Origin: Pseudomonas sp. 5P_3.1_Bac2
Lineage (GTDB): Bacteria > Pseudomonadota > Gammaproteobacteria > Pseudomonadales > Pseudomonadaceae
Assembly (NCBI RefSeq): GCF_025465995.1
Contig: NZ_JANLNY010000002.1
Span: forward strand, 186,001 to 250,000
Direction of reading: 5' to 3'
DNA: 64,000 nucleotides
Each line of letters starts with the position of its first letter. Position 1 is the first letter of the stretch. Under the pieces are notes generated by a model. It worked only from the letters and a program-made list of their open reading frames with translations. It did not search any database and was not told where the DNA came from. Of the stretch, positions 18,603 through 27,781 are shown piece by piece. A program made the position numbers and the translations under genes.

Positions 18603-19709
18603 TCATAGGCGGGGCGCCGGAACCTGATCAAGCAGTTGTTGCAGCACCTGATCCACAGCTAACCCTTCAATATCCAGCTCCGGTGCTAAGCGCACGCGAT
18701 GGCGCAATACGGCCAGCGCGCAGCCCTTGATATCTTGCGGCAGGACAAAATCGCCGCCGCGTAGCAAGGCTCGCGCCCGGCCGCAACGGACCAAGGCAAT
18801 CGAGGCGCGTGGCCCGGCGCCCAAGGCTAAGCCTGGCCAGGTACGGGTGGCGCGGGCCAGGCGCACGGCGTAATCGAGCACCTGTTCATCAATGGGCAAA
18901 TCGCTGGCGATTTTTTGCAGCGCTTGCACGTCGCGGGCTTGCAGCAGACTGCGCAGCGAGGTGACTTCGAGCATGTCGGCTTTGCTCGAACGCGCCACCT
19001 GGCGAACCATGTTCAGCTCTTCACTGTGCTCGGGATAATCGATCCGCAGCTTGAGCATAAAGCGGTCCAGCTCAGCTTCGGGCAGTGGGTAAGTGCCTTC
19101 CTGCTCGATCGGGTTTTGCGTGGCCAGCACCATAAAAGGTTGCGGCACCTGTAGGGCACGGCCCTCCAGGGTGACTTGGCGTTCTTGCATCACTTCGAGC
19201 AACGCGGCCTGGGTTTTCGCCGGAGCGCGGTTGATCTCATCGGCCAGCAGCAGGTTGGTGAAGATCGGCCCTTTGCGCAGCTTGAACTGCTCGCTTTGCA
19301 GGTCATACACGGCGTGGCCGGTGACATCGCTGGGCATCAAGTCCGGGGTGAACTGGATGCGCGCAAACTCACCGCCAAAGCAGCGGGCGAGGGCGCGTAC
19401 CAGCAAGGTTTTGCCTAAACCAGGGACGCCTTCGATCAGCACATGACCGCCGGCGATCAAGGCGCTGAGCACATCGTCGATCACCTGGTTCTGACCAATC
19501 AGCACCTTCTGCAATTCCGCGCGCACGGCTTGGGCCAACTGGCTGGCACGTTGCCGCTGGGCCTGGGCATGGCTCGCACTGCTGGTGGCTGGGGCGGCCT
19601 CGGGAGTTGCAGCCAGGCCTGGCGCAACGCTTGCGTGCAGCTGTTCGGGAGTCTGTTCGCTCACGACTTCTGGAGCGTTACTAACTGTTATATTAAATTT
19701 ATCTTCCAT
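18603..19709 (-). CDS. MoxR-family AAA+ ATPase with island-derived N-terminus
   Basis: 368 residues from the ATG at 19709. Walker A is GVPGLGKT, Walker B LLADEINRAP, sensor/arginine-finger region LPEAELDRFMLKL; complete. Oddity: the first 15 codons (MEDKFNITVSNAPEV) are AT-rich and include ATA, unlike host genes, and are followed by GTG AGC GAA CAG ACT (SEQTP). If the A of a native ATG was replaced, the native protein began MSEQTPEQL, overlapping the DUF4350 stop as ATGA. The leader would then come from the inserted element. The GTG at 19664 is a possible second start (353 residues). Confidence 0.9.
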   Translation of the reverse strand: MEDKFNITVSNAPEVVSEQTPEQLHASVAPGLAATPEAAPATSSASHAQAQRQRASQLAQAVRAELQKVLIGQNQVIDDVLSALIAGGHVLIEGVPGLGKTLLVRALARCFGGEFARIQFTPDLMPSDVTGHAVYDLQSEQFKLRKGPIFTNLLLADEINRAPAKTQAALLEVMQERQVTLEGRALQVPQPFMVLATQNPIEQEGTYPLPEAELDRFMLKLRIDYPEHSEELNMVRQVARSSKADMLEVTSLRSLLQARDVQALQKIASDLPIDEQVLDYAVRLARATRTWPGLALGAGPRASIALVRCGRARALLRGGDFVLPQDIKGCALAVLRHRVRLAPELDIEGLAVDQVLQQLLDQVPAPRL

Positions 19710-20178
19710 AAATCAGTCGCTTACCTAATTTAACGTTTTTCACGTATTTTTACGTGTGGACAGAGTGAGTGAAGGCCAGCATGCACAATTGCAATCCTAA
19801 GAACCTTCTCATTTTGAGCTCGTCTGGAGTGGAGGTTAGGCTAGAGCAACCAGTAACGTCTCAGGCAGTGCACCTCAAGGCAGGTTGGTGACTTGGTTAG
19901 GAGAGTGTTGTGGAGGACGGGGTCTCGTCTGAAGGCCAGAATAGCCCTTTTCTGGAGAGTCCAGCATAGGCAACCTTGATGAGAAATGCCTACAACTGAT
20001 CCATCGCATGTTTACGGAGCGATTTCTCACAAAAGGTCTGTAGGGGAACGGTAATAATAGGATAGCGACTCCATGAGCTTAGCGTCGAACGACAGCCTGA
20101 AGTCCATGTCACGTAGCTGCCCGTAATGACCTGCAGAAGTCCATCTATATCTGCCATTATTGAACGGCAGTCTTGTAC
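19710..20178. other. Left terminal non-coding region of the island
   Basis: 469 bp between moxR and the RT gene end. It contains the palindrome CACGTA-TTTT-TACGTG (19741-19756) and a GAGAAAT...ATTTCTC inverted repeat (19981-19987 and 20022-20028). No ORF looks real. It should supply the promoter for the stranded moxR-DUF58 pair, but I see no convincing -35/-10 pair. Confidence 0.5.
19741..19756. repeat. Palindrome near the left island end
   Basis: CACGTA-TTTT-TACGTG, a perfect 6-bp inverted repeat 32 bp upstream of the moxR ATG and about 80 bp inside the left end. It could be a recombinase-binding site or an operator. Confidence 0.45.
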
Positions 20179-23100
20179 TTAGCTTCTTCCTCTGAATCCA
20201 GCAGGCGCAGCCTTCTTCTCTTTCTCCGGCTCCTCATTTCGGCTGCTTTGGAATGCGAGTAGGTCTACCTCAAATATGCTGACCACCGCCTGATTGTTCC
20301 CATGTACGTGTGCAATCTGTCGCTCATGGTGCGCTTTGAAAGGAGCCTGAGCGTTCGACCCACCGTACTGACCCGTATTGGTAAGCATCACGGGCTGGTA
20401 CATATGGAACTGTAGAGCCGTAGCCATGGTGTCGAACGTTCCGATGTCCTTATTAAGGGCCGCTATCACAAAGCCGTCAGTGATGTCGCGCATGTCGGTC
20501 GCGAGTTTCAGATCAGTCGCGTCATAGCAAATAGCACCAGTTAACCTCGCCGTGAGGCCTCGGGCATCTTTGAACTCGACAATCACTTGATAAGGTCGGT
20601 GGCCAGCCACCCCAGCCCTCTTTTCCCATGGAATTCCATACTCTTTTCCTTGATAAGCGCACACGATCTGTCGGCCCGCAGCACTCTTTTGGCGCAGTAA
20701 CCACACACCTCGGTTGATAGGCTTTTTGAGATAGGGGTGATGGACAAAAGTCTGGCCCGCAAATATCACTGCCCCCGTACTGTCTGACAGTCGATGTAAT
20801 AACCACATGTCGTCGGGATGGATGGACAGTTCTGGAAATACAATCAAATCCAATTGGGCTTTGCGCTGTGAGGAAGCTTTCCGGCTAGCGAAGCGCGCGG
20901 CTGCTAGCTGTTGCCCGATCAAGCGGCACATTGCGGCTAGATGTGCTCTGTGCCTAGCTCGATAAGGTTCTGTCCAATGTAATGGATCAGCCTCAGAAAA
21001 ATCCGCATCCCGAGGCATCAGGGACTGGACAAGTGCGACCTTAAAAGCAGTCAGACTAGTTGCGTTAGCGCACTCGATCGGCAGCAGGTACGCCGGGAGG
21101 TTGGATTGTCTTCCAAAAAGGCGTCCTTGCTCTGCCAGCCGTGCCTTGACCAGGATGAGCAAGTCGGCCGGGACAGCAACTTCGGGAAAACCTACAACTA
21201 CGTTCCTGTTGATCTCCAGCCCTGGCCACTGCAGCAGTCTCATGACCAGCTCGTTTAGCCACGGCGAAATGGGTGTAGGTTCTTCGCCCAATCCACGGCT
21301 AAGCGGCATCAAGCCCAAGCGGCGTTTGTACCAGCTGCTTTGAGTGCTGCGATAGCGATCAAACTGCTCCTCACGCAAGGGAAAGAAACGGGTGGTAAAG
21401 TCATTTTCTCCAACGATGGCGGAGCGCATGAGTCGTCCCAAACGGTACGCCCACGCTAGTTCATCCGAGCACCATGAAGGTTTCTCGTTCCACGGCTGTA
21501 CTATCTTGTTAGGTGCCTTGAATGACAACGTGATTGGAGTAGCAGGATCTTGGATCTTGTTCCAGTCCGCGCATTCGACTGACAGCCATTCTAGGCTTAC
21601 CCCATCGTTATCAAGTATTCCATGAGGCGTAGCTTTCAGAAGCTCTGCCGTTAACTTGAGCAACGCATTTTCCTGAACGAAGGGGTTATCGGGGTGAGTC
21701 ACTATCGCAAGCAGCGACCGCTTGCCGGCACGCCAGTCCTGAAGACGAACCGGGTAATCTTGGCGCTGAGGAGGGGACAGATATCGATCGACATATTTCA
21801 CCCAGCCAACCTTGCCTCTGCCGATCCATGCGGCATGAAGCTCACCCAATACTTTCGGTTCGATCATTGCGATGTCATCGATAATCTCGTTGGCATCCTT
21901 GATGGAGAGTTTCTGTAGCCATGTACCTAGCCAAATAACAAACTTGTCGCGCTGGCCGGTAATCCGCAAAACCAGAAGCCCTGCCGTGAGCGCAGTCGAG
22001 AAGTCAGCCGTAAAAGGTGGTATAAGGCACAAGGCACTGTGAAGAGCGTTGTACGAAACAAGTTCATCCGTTGGTGGCAGCAGCACGGGGTACTGCATGA
22101 CCGCGAGGAAAAGGGCAGCTTGCTGGTGCAGGTACCACGGCAGCTGATTATCCGCGACAATCTCCAGAGCCGCTTGCAATAGTTCCTTGCGGTATCCAGC
22201 AACGTCAGCTGAAGACGGGTAACTTTCTGGCCGATGCATTCCAGTTTCCACCGCTCCCGCTCTGAGCAGATCCGATAATACGAATAACGAAACCTCACGT
22301 TCAGCAGGGTTAGCGTCTGGCTTAAGTTTCAGCTGCAAGGCTTGCAGGACTGGCCGCAAAAGGTCTGCTGATGGGAAAATGTCTAGGCCACAGCGGAGAA
22401 CGCTGACCAAAGCGGGATTGCGTGACCAGCACGCAACGAGCTTTCTAGCGATTGCTTCCATCTCATGATCTAGCGCTTGGCGTTCGCTTACCTCAGTATT
22501 TGCTAGCGCATCCTCAGCAGGTAACTCTGGATCCGCCATGCTGCGGCGCATCCTTAGAACCTGGCGCAGACGGTTCGCCGCGAAACGTTTAACCGTGTCA
22601 TCCCGTACGTCCGCTCTTGGTAGCGAAATTCTAGCCAAAGCTAAGGGATTTTCATCGACGTCACCAACATCGTCTAGCGCATCCGCCAGCCAGAGAAGGT
22701 GATCTAAGCTTCCAGTGGCCTGAAGCAATGTCGCTGGATCAGGGGCTGTACTGATTTGCCCGTTCACACCGCGCATGAATCGGGACGTGCTCCCCTGTAC
22801 CGCGAAGTCCTCCCAAGCAATAGCCTCGGACTTTTCTTTCTTTACTTCTAGGCCATTGAGCGCATCCTTGAAGCACCAACTGAGCTGGAGATTTGCCCAT
22901 TCGCTTAGGTCATTTGCGATGGTCTCAAGCGCCAGGCTATTCGCGGCTTCGTTAGGAATTGCCACTACAAGGCGCATGTCGTCTACGTAGCGGCAGTAAT
23001 CGATCAAGCGTGCGGGCACGGTACTACCATTCACTTTGATTGGAATGCCTACGCGCTGGGATAAGCCCCCAACGATCATTTGATCGAAGTCATGCATATA

Positions 23101-24030
23101 GGCGTTGGCAAAAAAACCGCTCGCCACCAATCCTTGAGGCAGCCCTAATTTCAACTTTTCACGATCAGCGACGTCATTTTCATGCCACTCCCAGCGAAGG
23201 ATTTTCTCCGCTGCTTGCCAGAACGACTCGGATATCGACGCCACATATGGAATGGCAAATTTGGAAGCGTAACTTTGGTACATACCGCGCAAGCGTGTGA
23301 CCACTGCAGGCTGACTTACACAGTCGTAAAATTTCGCGAGATCGAGTTTTACTACAAAGAGTCGCTCGTCTAGTAGCGTTGGAAGCGCTTCACGGCACAC
23401 TTCGGCTGGGCGTTCAAGGAAGCGCTGGTAGTCGACAAAAAACTGGGAGTAGGTATTTCCATTTCCCCAGCGAAATCTCGCCTGTTGACGACCGTCCGAG
23501 TCGTTGAGCCAATCACAGAAAAGCCGGTTACCGTAGCTGCAAACCTGCTGCCTTCCATTTGCTTTGCTCGCATAGGTAGCCGGGTCGGTATTACCCTGCA
23601 AGGTCTCTACAGCATCAGCCACACACAGCATTACGGCGGATGCCATCACTTGCTCGCGAATACTGACATGGGCCAAGGGGCGCAACTCTGGCTCAACCTG
23701 AACGGAGTTGTCCGCCTTGGGGGTAGGCTTAAATTTCCAGCCGCCTCCGTCCGTTTTAGACGGAAAATGCCACTTTCCGTTCTTCGGTGCAGGGACCAGG
23801 CGCATGGGACTGGCGCCAGCGTGATCGCCTGAGGATATCTGCTGCTGCCAAATGCCTAGGGTCTGAGGTAGTAGAAGAGATATCTGTTCCAATTCCAGAA
23901 TATCGGCATACCAATTATGTCGCCGTATATACGCGTCAGCTTTTTTCCATGCTTGCGCAAGCACGGCCTCATCAGAAAGCAGGGAGAGCAAAGGTCCCAA
24001 ACGCTCGTAACGACTTGCAACGACACTCAC
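20179..24030 (-). CDS. Reverse transcriptase-nitrilase fusion, DRT1/UG1-like defence protein
   Basis: 1283 residues from a GTG at 24030 (GGAG 8 nt upstream). Residues about 110-400 are an RT: FVVKLDLAKFYDCVS (motif A, D230), GLPQGLVASGFFANAYM, and YVDD at 348-351 with both catalytic Asp. A long helical middle follows. Residues about 1000-1265 are nitrilase-like, with E1067 in VFPELS, C1168 in GAICYD and candidate Lys K1115 or K1129. RT plus C-terminal nitrilase at this length matches defence-associated RT type 1 (UG1), or the related UG5, in the published classification; such RTs block phage growth. It is preceded on the same strand by a deoxyribosyltransferase-like gene. All key residues are intact. 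Confidence 0.88.
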   Translation of the reverse strand: MSVVASRYERLGPLLSLLSDEAVLAQAWKKADAYIRRHNWYADILELEQISLLLPQTLGIWQQQISSGDHAGASPMRLVPAPKNGKWHFPSKTDGGGWKFKPTPKADNSVQVEPELRPLAHVSIREQVMASAVMLCVADAVETLQGNTDPATYASKANGRQQVCSYGNRLFCDWLNDSDGRQQARFRWGNGNTYSQFFVDYQRFLERPAEVCREALPTLLDERLFVVKLDLAKFYDCVSQPAVVTRLRGMYQSYASKFAIPYVASISESFWQAAEKILRWEWHENDVADREKLKLGLPQGLVASGFFANAYMHDFDQMIVGGLSQRVGIPIKVNGSTVPARLIDYCRYVDDMRLVVAIPNEAANSLALETIANDLSEWANLQLSWCFKDALNGLEVKKEKSEAIAWEDFAVQGSTSRFMRGVNGQISTAPDPATLLQATGSLDHLLWLADALDDVGDVDENPLALARISLPRADVRDDTVKRFAANRLRQVLRMRRSMADPELPAEDALANTEVSERQALDHEMEAIARKLVACWSRNPALVSVLRCGLDIFPSADLLRPVLQALQLKLKPDANPAEREVSLFVLSDLLRAGAVETGMHRPESYPSSADVAGYRKELLQAALEIVADNQLPWYLHQQAALFLAVMQYPVLLPPTDELVSYNALHSALCLIPPFTADFSTALTAGLLVLRITGQRDKFVIWLGTWLQKLSIKDANEIIDDIAMIEPKVLGELHAAWIGRGKVGWVKYVDRYLSPPQRQDYPVRLQDWRAGKRSLLAIVTHPDNPFVQENALLKLTAELLKATPHGILDNDGVSLEWLSVECADWNKIQDPATPITLSFKAPNKIVQPWNEKPSWCSDELAWAYRLGRLMRSAIVGENDFTTRFFPLREEQFDRYRSTQSSWYKRRLGLMPLSRGLGEEPTPISPWLNELVMRLLQWPGLEINRNVVVGFPEVAVPADLLILVKARLAEQGRLFGRQSNLPAYLLPIECANATSLTAFKVALVQSLMPRDADFSEADPLHWTEPYRARHRAHLAAMCRLIGQQLAAARFASRKASSQRKAQLDLIVFPELSIHPDDMWLLHRLSDSTGAVIFAGQTFVHHPYLKKPINRGVWLLRQKSAAGRQIVCAYQGKEYGIPWEKRAGVAGHRPYQVIVEFKDARGLTARLTGAICYDATDLKLATDMRDITDGFVIAALNKDIGTFDTMATALQFHMYQPVMLTNTGQYGGSNAQAPFKAHHERQIAHVHGNNQAVVSIFEVDLLAFQSSRNEEPEKEKKAAPAGFRGRS

Positions 24031-24419
24031 GCGGCTGTCTCCATGACATGTACACTAAATTGTTGGTATTGGATCTAAAGCACCTAACTGGACCGATACG
24101 CGAGAGTAGGCAGGCCGCACTCTGTACTTGCTTCTAGGCCAATCGAGTGCCAGGGTGCCCCACCCGCTAGCATTACTAAGCCGCCGTTAGGTTTTAAAAA
24201 AACGCAGCGGTGTCAAGGATAGACAGTATCGCTGAAGCTCTGACTTCCGCTATGAAATCTATTCTGGCGCCCGCCAGGCTAAGCGCATTTCGGGGTTGTC
24301 AGCTTAGCAGCTAGGATAGGTGGCGCCCGCTCACCCAGATCACTTCGAAACAACCACATTGATGCCAGTTCTGAGCGTTCATCGGAGAGTCCGCTTCTGG
24401 CTGAATGGCGAGCTCTGGA
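24031..24419 (-). other. Structured gap upstream of the RT gene, candidate non-coding RNA
   Basis: 389 bp between two same-strand genes, long for an operon. Structures seen: CTGGCG-CC-CGCCAG at 24264-24277, directly followed by GCTAAGC ... GCTTAGC (24278-24284 and 24302-24308), and CCGCCGTT ... AACGCAGCGG spanning 24181-24210 around an A/T-rich core. Several defence RTs use an RNA encoded beside the gene. That this is one is inference only. Confidence 0.35.
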
Positions 24420-25013
24420 TCAATCCTGACGGAGGCCATCGACATATTTGATGGCAGCGAGGAATGCGTCGCGAGCATTCGGAGATTGCATAGTCTTTTG
24501 GGCTGCTTTGAATGCGAACCACATCTCTCCGTTGGGAAGCACGCATGGAGCGTGCGCGAGATAGATGGGCTTTTTCATCGCAAAAGCGTATCCCACCTCA
24601 AGTAATGTCCCGTAGCATTCGGCATCTTCCAGCCACACGAATACAGCATCCGCTTTGGCGATGCCTGCCATGGATCGTTCAAATACGACGCTCCCCGCAT
24701 CAGCAGCGCCTGTATTAGATGAGCAATAGCTTTCCGCCGCCCCATGAGTGCCAGTGCCGTACGTTCCGGCCGATTTAGAGCTTGCCCATGGGTTCTGTTC
24801 ACCTGCGACATGGGCACATCCGTGATCGCACCCAACAGTCCAAGGGCCCGAGTAAGCGAACGTTACACCTTCGGCAGTTTCCTCCACCACTTTTGGGATA
24901 GCACTCCATGCCTCCTGCTCAAAACCGAGGAGAGAACATTCCACCAACCCGAAACGATTTCGGTCTCGCTCAATTCGACCTGCTGCGTACCAAACTACTG
25001 GCTTCTGGGCCAT
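24420..25013 (-). CDS. Nucleoside 2-deoxyribosyltransferase-like protein
   Basis: 197 residues from the ATG at 25013, which has a strong GGAGG 7 nt upstream; the frame to 25061 is not needed. Residues 115-155 (ADAVFVWLEDAECYGTLLEV then GYAFAMKKPIYLA) match the nucleoside 2-deoxyribosyltransferase fold, with E139 in GTLLEVGYA in the place of the catalytic Glu. Related domains cut or swap the base of nucleotides, and one serves as a retron effector (Ec86). It lies upstream of the RT-nitrilase gene on the same strand, so it could be an accessory or effector of it. It could also be independent, since DRT1 is described as acting with the RT alone. Confidence 0.65.
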   Translation of the reverse strand: MAQKPVVWYAAGRIERDRNRFGLVECSLLGFEQEAWSAIPKVVEETAEGVTFAYSGPWTVGCDHGCAHVAGEQNPWASSKSAGTYGTGTHGAAESYCSSNTGAADAGSVVFERSMAGIAKADAVFVWLEDAECYGTLLEVGYAFAMKKPIYLAHAPCVLPNGEMWFAFKAAQKTMQSPNARDAFLAAIKYVDGLRQD

Positions 25014-25343
25014 TCGACTGCCTCCATTCTTGGTCTGCTGCGTTAGAGCAGAAGTGCACATAGAGTCTTCAGAGTATCATGGCTAATTAATATCTCGTAC
25101 ATTAGGTGTGGACTTTTATCAACGGTTGGAGCAGCCCGCCACTCTTGTAGCAGTCAGAGCTGTCTGTTGCATTGCATCTATTTTTTAAGGACATCTCTAA
25201 ATGACCATGTTTGGCGGATTTCTGCCTGCCACGAACGCCTGAAACCGACCCATAGTAACCAGTAGCGACAAGCAGAAACGTCGAGTTCATGATGGCAGGT
25301 TGCTTGCCAGTGAACGACATTCAGTCGATGGAGCCTGTAAGTG
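25014..25343. other. Divergent intergenic region inside the island
   Basis: 330 bp between the deoxyribosyltransferase-like gene (minus) and the 746-residue nuclease-like gene (plus). It should hold both promoters. I see no gene and no clear operator. Confidence 0.45.
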
Positions 25344-27584
25344 ATGAATGATGAAGCAGACTCGGCGTTGGGTGGGGGATGGACCATTCACCCCTATAGC
25401 CACATAAACCGTGATCAGTTAAAGGCGAAGCTTGTTGCCGAAGGCGCAGATAGCCTAAGGAAACTGCCGGAACTGTGCGAAGAGATCCGTGAGATGCTGC
25501 AATGCAGTTATCCGCCTCATCTGCTTGCTGTTTTGGCTGGTTATGGGCTGCGATCTACGGTTACCGCCGAGGGGGTCTCTCATGTACGGATCATGTCAGG
25601 GATCGAGCAGCACCATGTCGAGCTATTGCAGGCCCTCACACTAACTGTATCGCGTGATCAATGGGGGCAACTCCCCGCTAAAGCTGAAGAAATTCAGCAA
25701 ATGATTGATAAGCTGGGAGAGCTCGCGGACGCTTTTTACCGCTCGCGTTTTATAGCGCTAGCTAAGGAAGCTGATGCTGAGCAGCGTGCTGTGCTTTTGC
25801 TTCAAGAGCGCCTGAGGGGACACACCCAGTTCGTGCGAAATTGGGGCTACCATGGCTCGGTGGTAGAGATTTCGCGAGAACTCTACGGCGCGTTGGACAG
25901 CGAACTTAACGTCGCCTACGGTTTCGGTGCGACGGAGGTGATCGATATCGCACAAGCTATGCTTATTTGTACTGAGCAACAGGCGTCAGAACGCTTCACG
26001 ATGCTCGGGCGGGTTACCCGTTGCCAAACCCGCACCGAGATGGTCCACACCTATTTCCGGGAGTGTACCTTTGTTCAAGGCGATCCAGAGGAGTTTCTGC
26101 GTCGACTTCCGGAAGGTGTTGGGCGAGAACAGCTAGCCTGCATGCTGATGGCTCATGCGGACTTGCAGCTTCCCGCGCTTGCCACCGTTGATCCCGATCG
26201 TATGGCGCATGCGGTTTCACTTGACCGTAATGTTGTAATCCGAGTGCTGGAGCGTTTGTCGCTAAGTCCAGGGAGCTTGAGCACCGACGACATGCCTAAG
26301 TTTTTCATGGGCAACCCGGTTTGGGGTGCGCCCTGCGTTAAGGACGGCTCGGCATACTTTTTTCCGATGCCCCAACTGGTGTTCAGCCACGTCCATAGCG
26401 TCATGCGTTCATTGCTGAATGACTTGAAACCGTCCACCTTGGGAAAACTTGCTCGAACGCGTGCTGCTTATCTTGAAGGAAAAGTTTCCAGTTTGCTGCG
26501 AAAGGCATTTCCCATGGCCCGCCTCAACGCGGGGATCATATGGTCAGTGGGGGAGGATCGTTACGAGACTGATCTTCTATTGATAATTGACCGCACAGTA
26601 TTGATTGTTGAATCAAAGTCAGCCTCACTGACAGCACAGGGGCTACGAGGTGCGCCGGATCGGGTGAAGCGCCATGTTCAGGAACTGCTCGTTGACCCAG
26701 CCTTGCAGTCGGATAGGCTGGCGCAGTTCATCCGCGAATCGGGCAGTGGCAATTTTGCAAGCCAGAAAGTCCTTGATCAGTTGGGGATTGATGGAAAAGC
26801 CATAGACCGGGTAATCCGGCTTTCGGTGACGCTCGATGATTTCTCGATCCTGGCCAGTTGCGAAGCAGAGTTAAAAGAGGCGGGTTGGGTCCCCGGTGAT
26901 TTAGAGCTCGCGCCGACGTTGAATCTTGCGGACTTGGGCTGCGTCGTGGATATCCTTGAGGAGCCTGCATTTATCCTGCATTACCTGTCGAATCGCGGGC
27001 ATGTGCAACGTTCGACGGGTCTGCTCGGCGATGAGTTGGATTATCTGGGGTTCTACCTTCAGACCGCATTTGGTATGCCGGAGGTAGAGCGCTCCGACGC
27101 GATATTTGCCATTGCGGGGATGTCTGCTCCGATCGATCACTATTACAACAGCCACGACGCAGGGGTGAGAGTACCTAAACCGCCGCTTCAATTGCCCGAA
27201 ACACTTCGACGTATGATCTTGGAGGTCCAACATCGGGCTGGCCGAGGCTGGACGACGGTTAGCCTTGCACTACTCGACATCGCTTACAACGCCGCGGACG
27301 GGTTAGACGAGGAACTGATGGCGATCCAACTGGGGGTTTCAGCTAACCCTCATGACCCGCTACAGCCCCGGGGGCTTGCCATCCTGCCTCCCTCCTACAG
27401 CGATACTTTGGTCGCTTTCTATATTTTCCCGAAAGTCCTGTCGGCCAGTCGCAGCGAAGCGGCTGGAGAGTTTGCCAATGACCTCATGGAGGCAACAGGG
27501 AAAACACGTTGCATTGTTGTTGGCCGAATGATCGAAGAATGGCATCGTCCGTATCAATTTACCGCCATGGTCTATAGGGCATAA
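25344..27584 (+). CDS. Unknown protein with a PD-(D/E)XK nuclease motif
   Basis: 746 residues from the ATG at 25344 (GGAG at 25330-25333; a GTG at 25341 is equally possible). No whole-length family is recognised. Counting from the GTG, the middle contains YETDLLLIIDRTVLIVESK: D411, then 12 residues, E424-S-K426, with predicted strands, as in PD-(D/E)XK/NERD-type nucleases. The N-terminal 300 residues look helical, and the C-terminal 200 carry no motif I know. It is alone on its strand, 197 bp before the four-gene operon, so it could be a separate one-gene system or the first gene of that operon. Defence role inferred from motif and neighbours. Confidence 0.6.
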   Translation: MNDEADSALGGGWTIHPYSHINRDQLKAKLVAEGADSLRKLPELCEEIREMLQCSYPPHLLAVLAGYGLRSTVTAEGVSHVRIMSGIEQHHVELLQALTLTVSRDQWGQLPAKAEEIQQMIDKLGELADAFYRSRFIALAKEADAEQRAVLLLQERLRGHTQFVRNWGYHGSVVEISRELYGALDSELNVAYGFGATEVIDIAQAMLICTEQQASERFTMLGRVTRCQTRTEMVHTYFRECTFVQGDPEEFLRRLPEGVGREQLACMLMAHADLQLPALATVDPDRMAHAVSLDRNVVIRVLERLSLSPGSLSTDDMPKFFMGNPVWGAPCVKDGSAYFFPMPQLVFSHVHSVMRSLLNDLKPSTLGKLARTRAAYLEGKVSSLLRKAFPMARLNAGIIWSVGEDRYETDLLLIIDRTVLIVESKSASLTAQGLRGAPDRVKRHVQELLVDPALQSDRLAQFIRESGSGNFASQKVLDQLGIDGKAIDRVIRLSVTLDDFSILASCEAELKEAGWVPGDLELAPTLNLADLGCVVDILEEPAFILHYLSNRGHVQRSTGLLGDELDYLGFYLQTAFGMPEVERSDAIFAIAGMSAPIDHYYNSHDAGVRVPKPPLQLPETLRRMILEVQHRAGRGWTTVSLALLDIAYNAADGLDEELMAIQLGVSANPHDPLQPRGLAILPPSYSDTLVAFYIFPKVLSASRSEAAGEFANDLMEATGKTRCIVVGRMIEEWHRPYQFTAMVYRA

Positions 27585-27781
27585 ATGGCGTGTCGGCTTC
27601 GGTCTCTGACGCCAGCACGCTAGGTACTTTCCAGGTACATGATGTGGGAGTAGCAGTCAGCTTCAAAGTACCGAGAGGCAACGCATTTGCCTTCTGACGA
27701 GTTCGGGCTGCGCTGGAGAATCAGTTATCACCAAAATTAGCTGCCGCGCCGTATCAAAAAATACAAAACAGGGAGAGTTAG

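Noticed and set aside
20179..25013. A retron
   Set aside because: The RT is 1283 residues with a nitrilase domain, unlike the small retron RTs, and I could not find a paired msr/msd layout.
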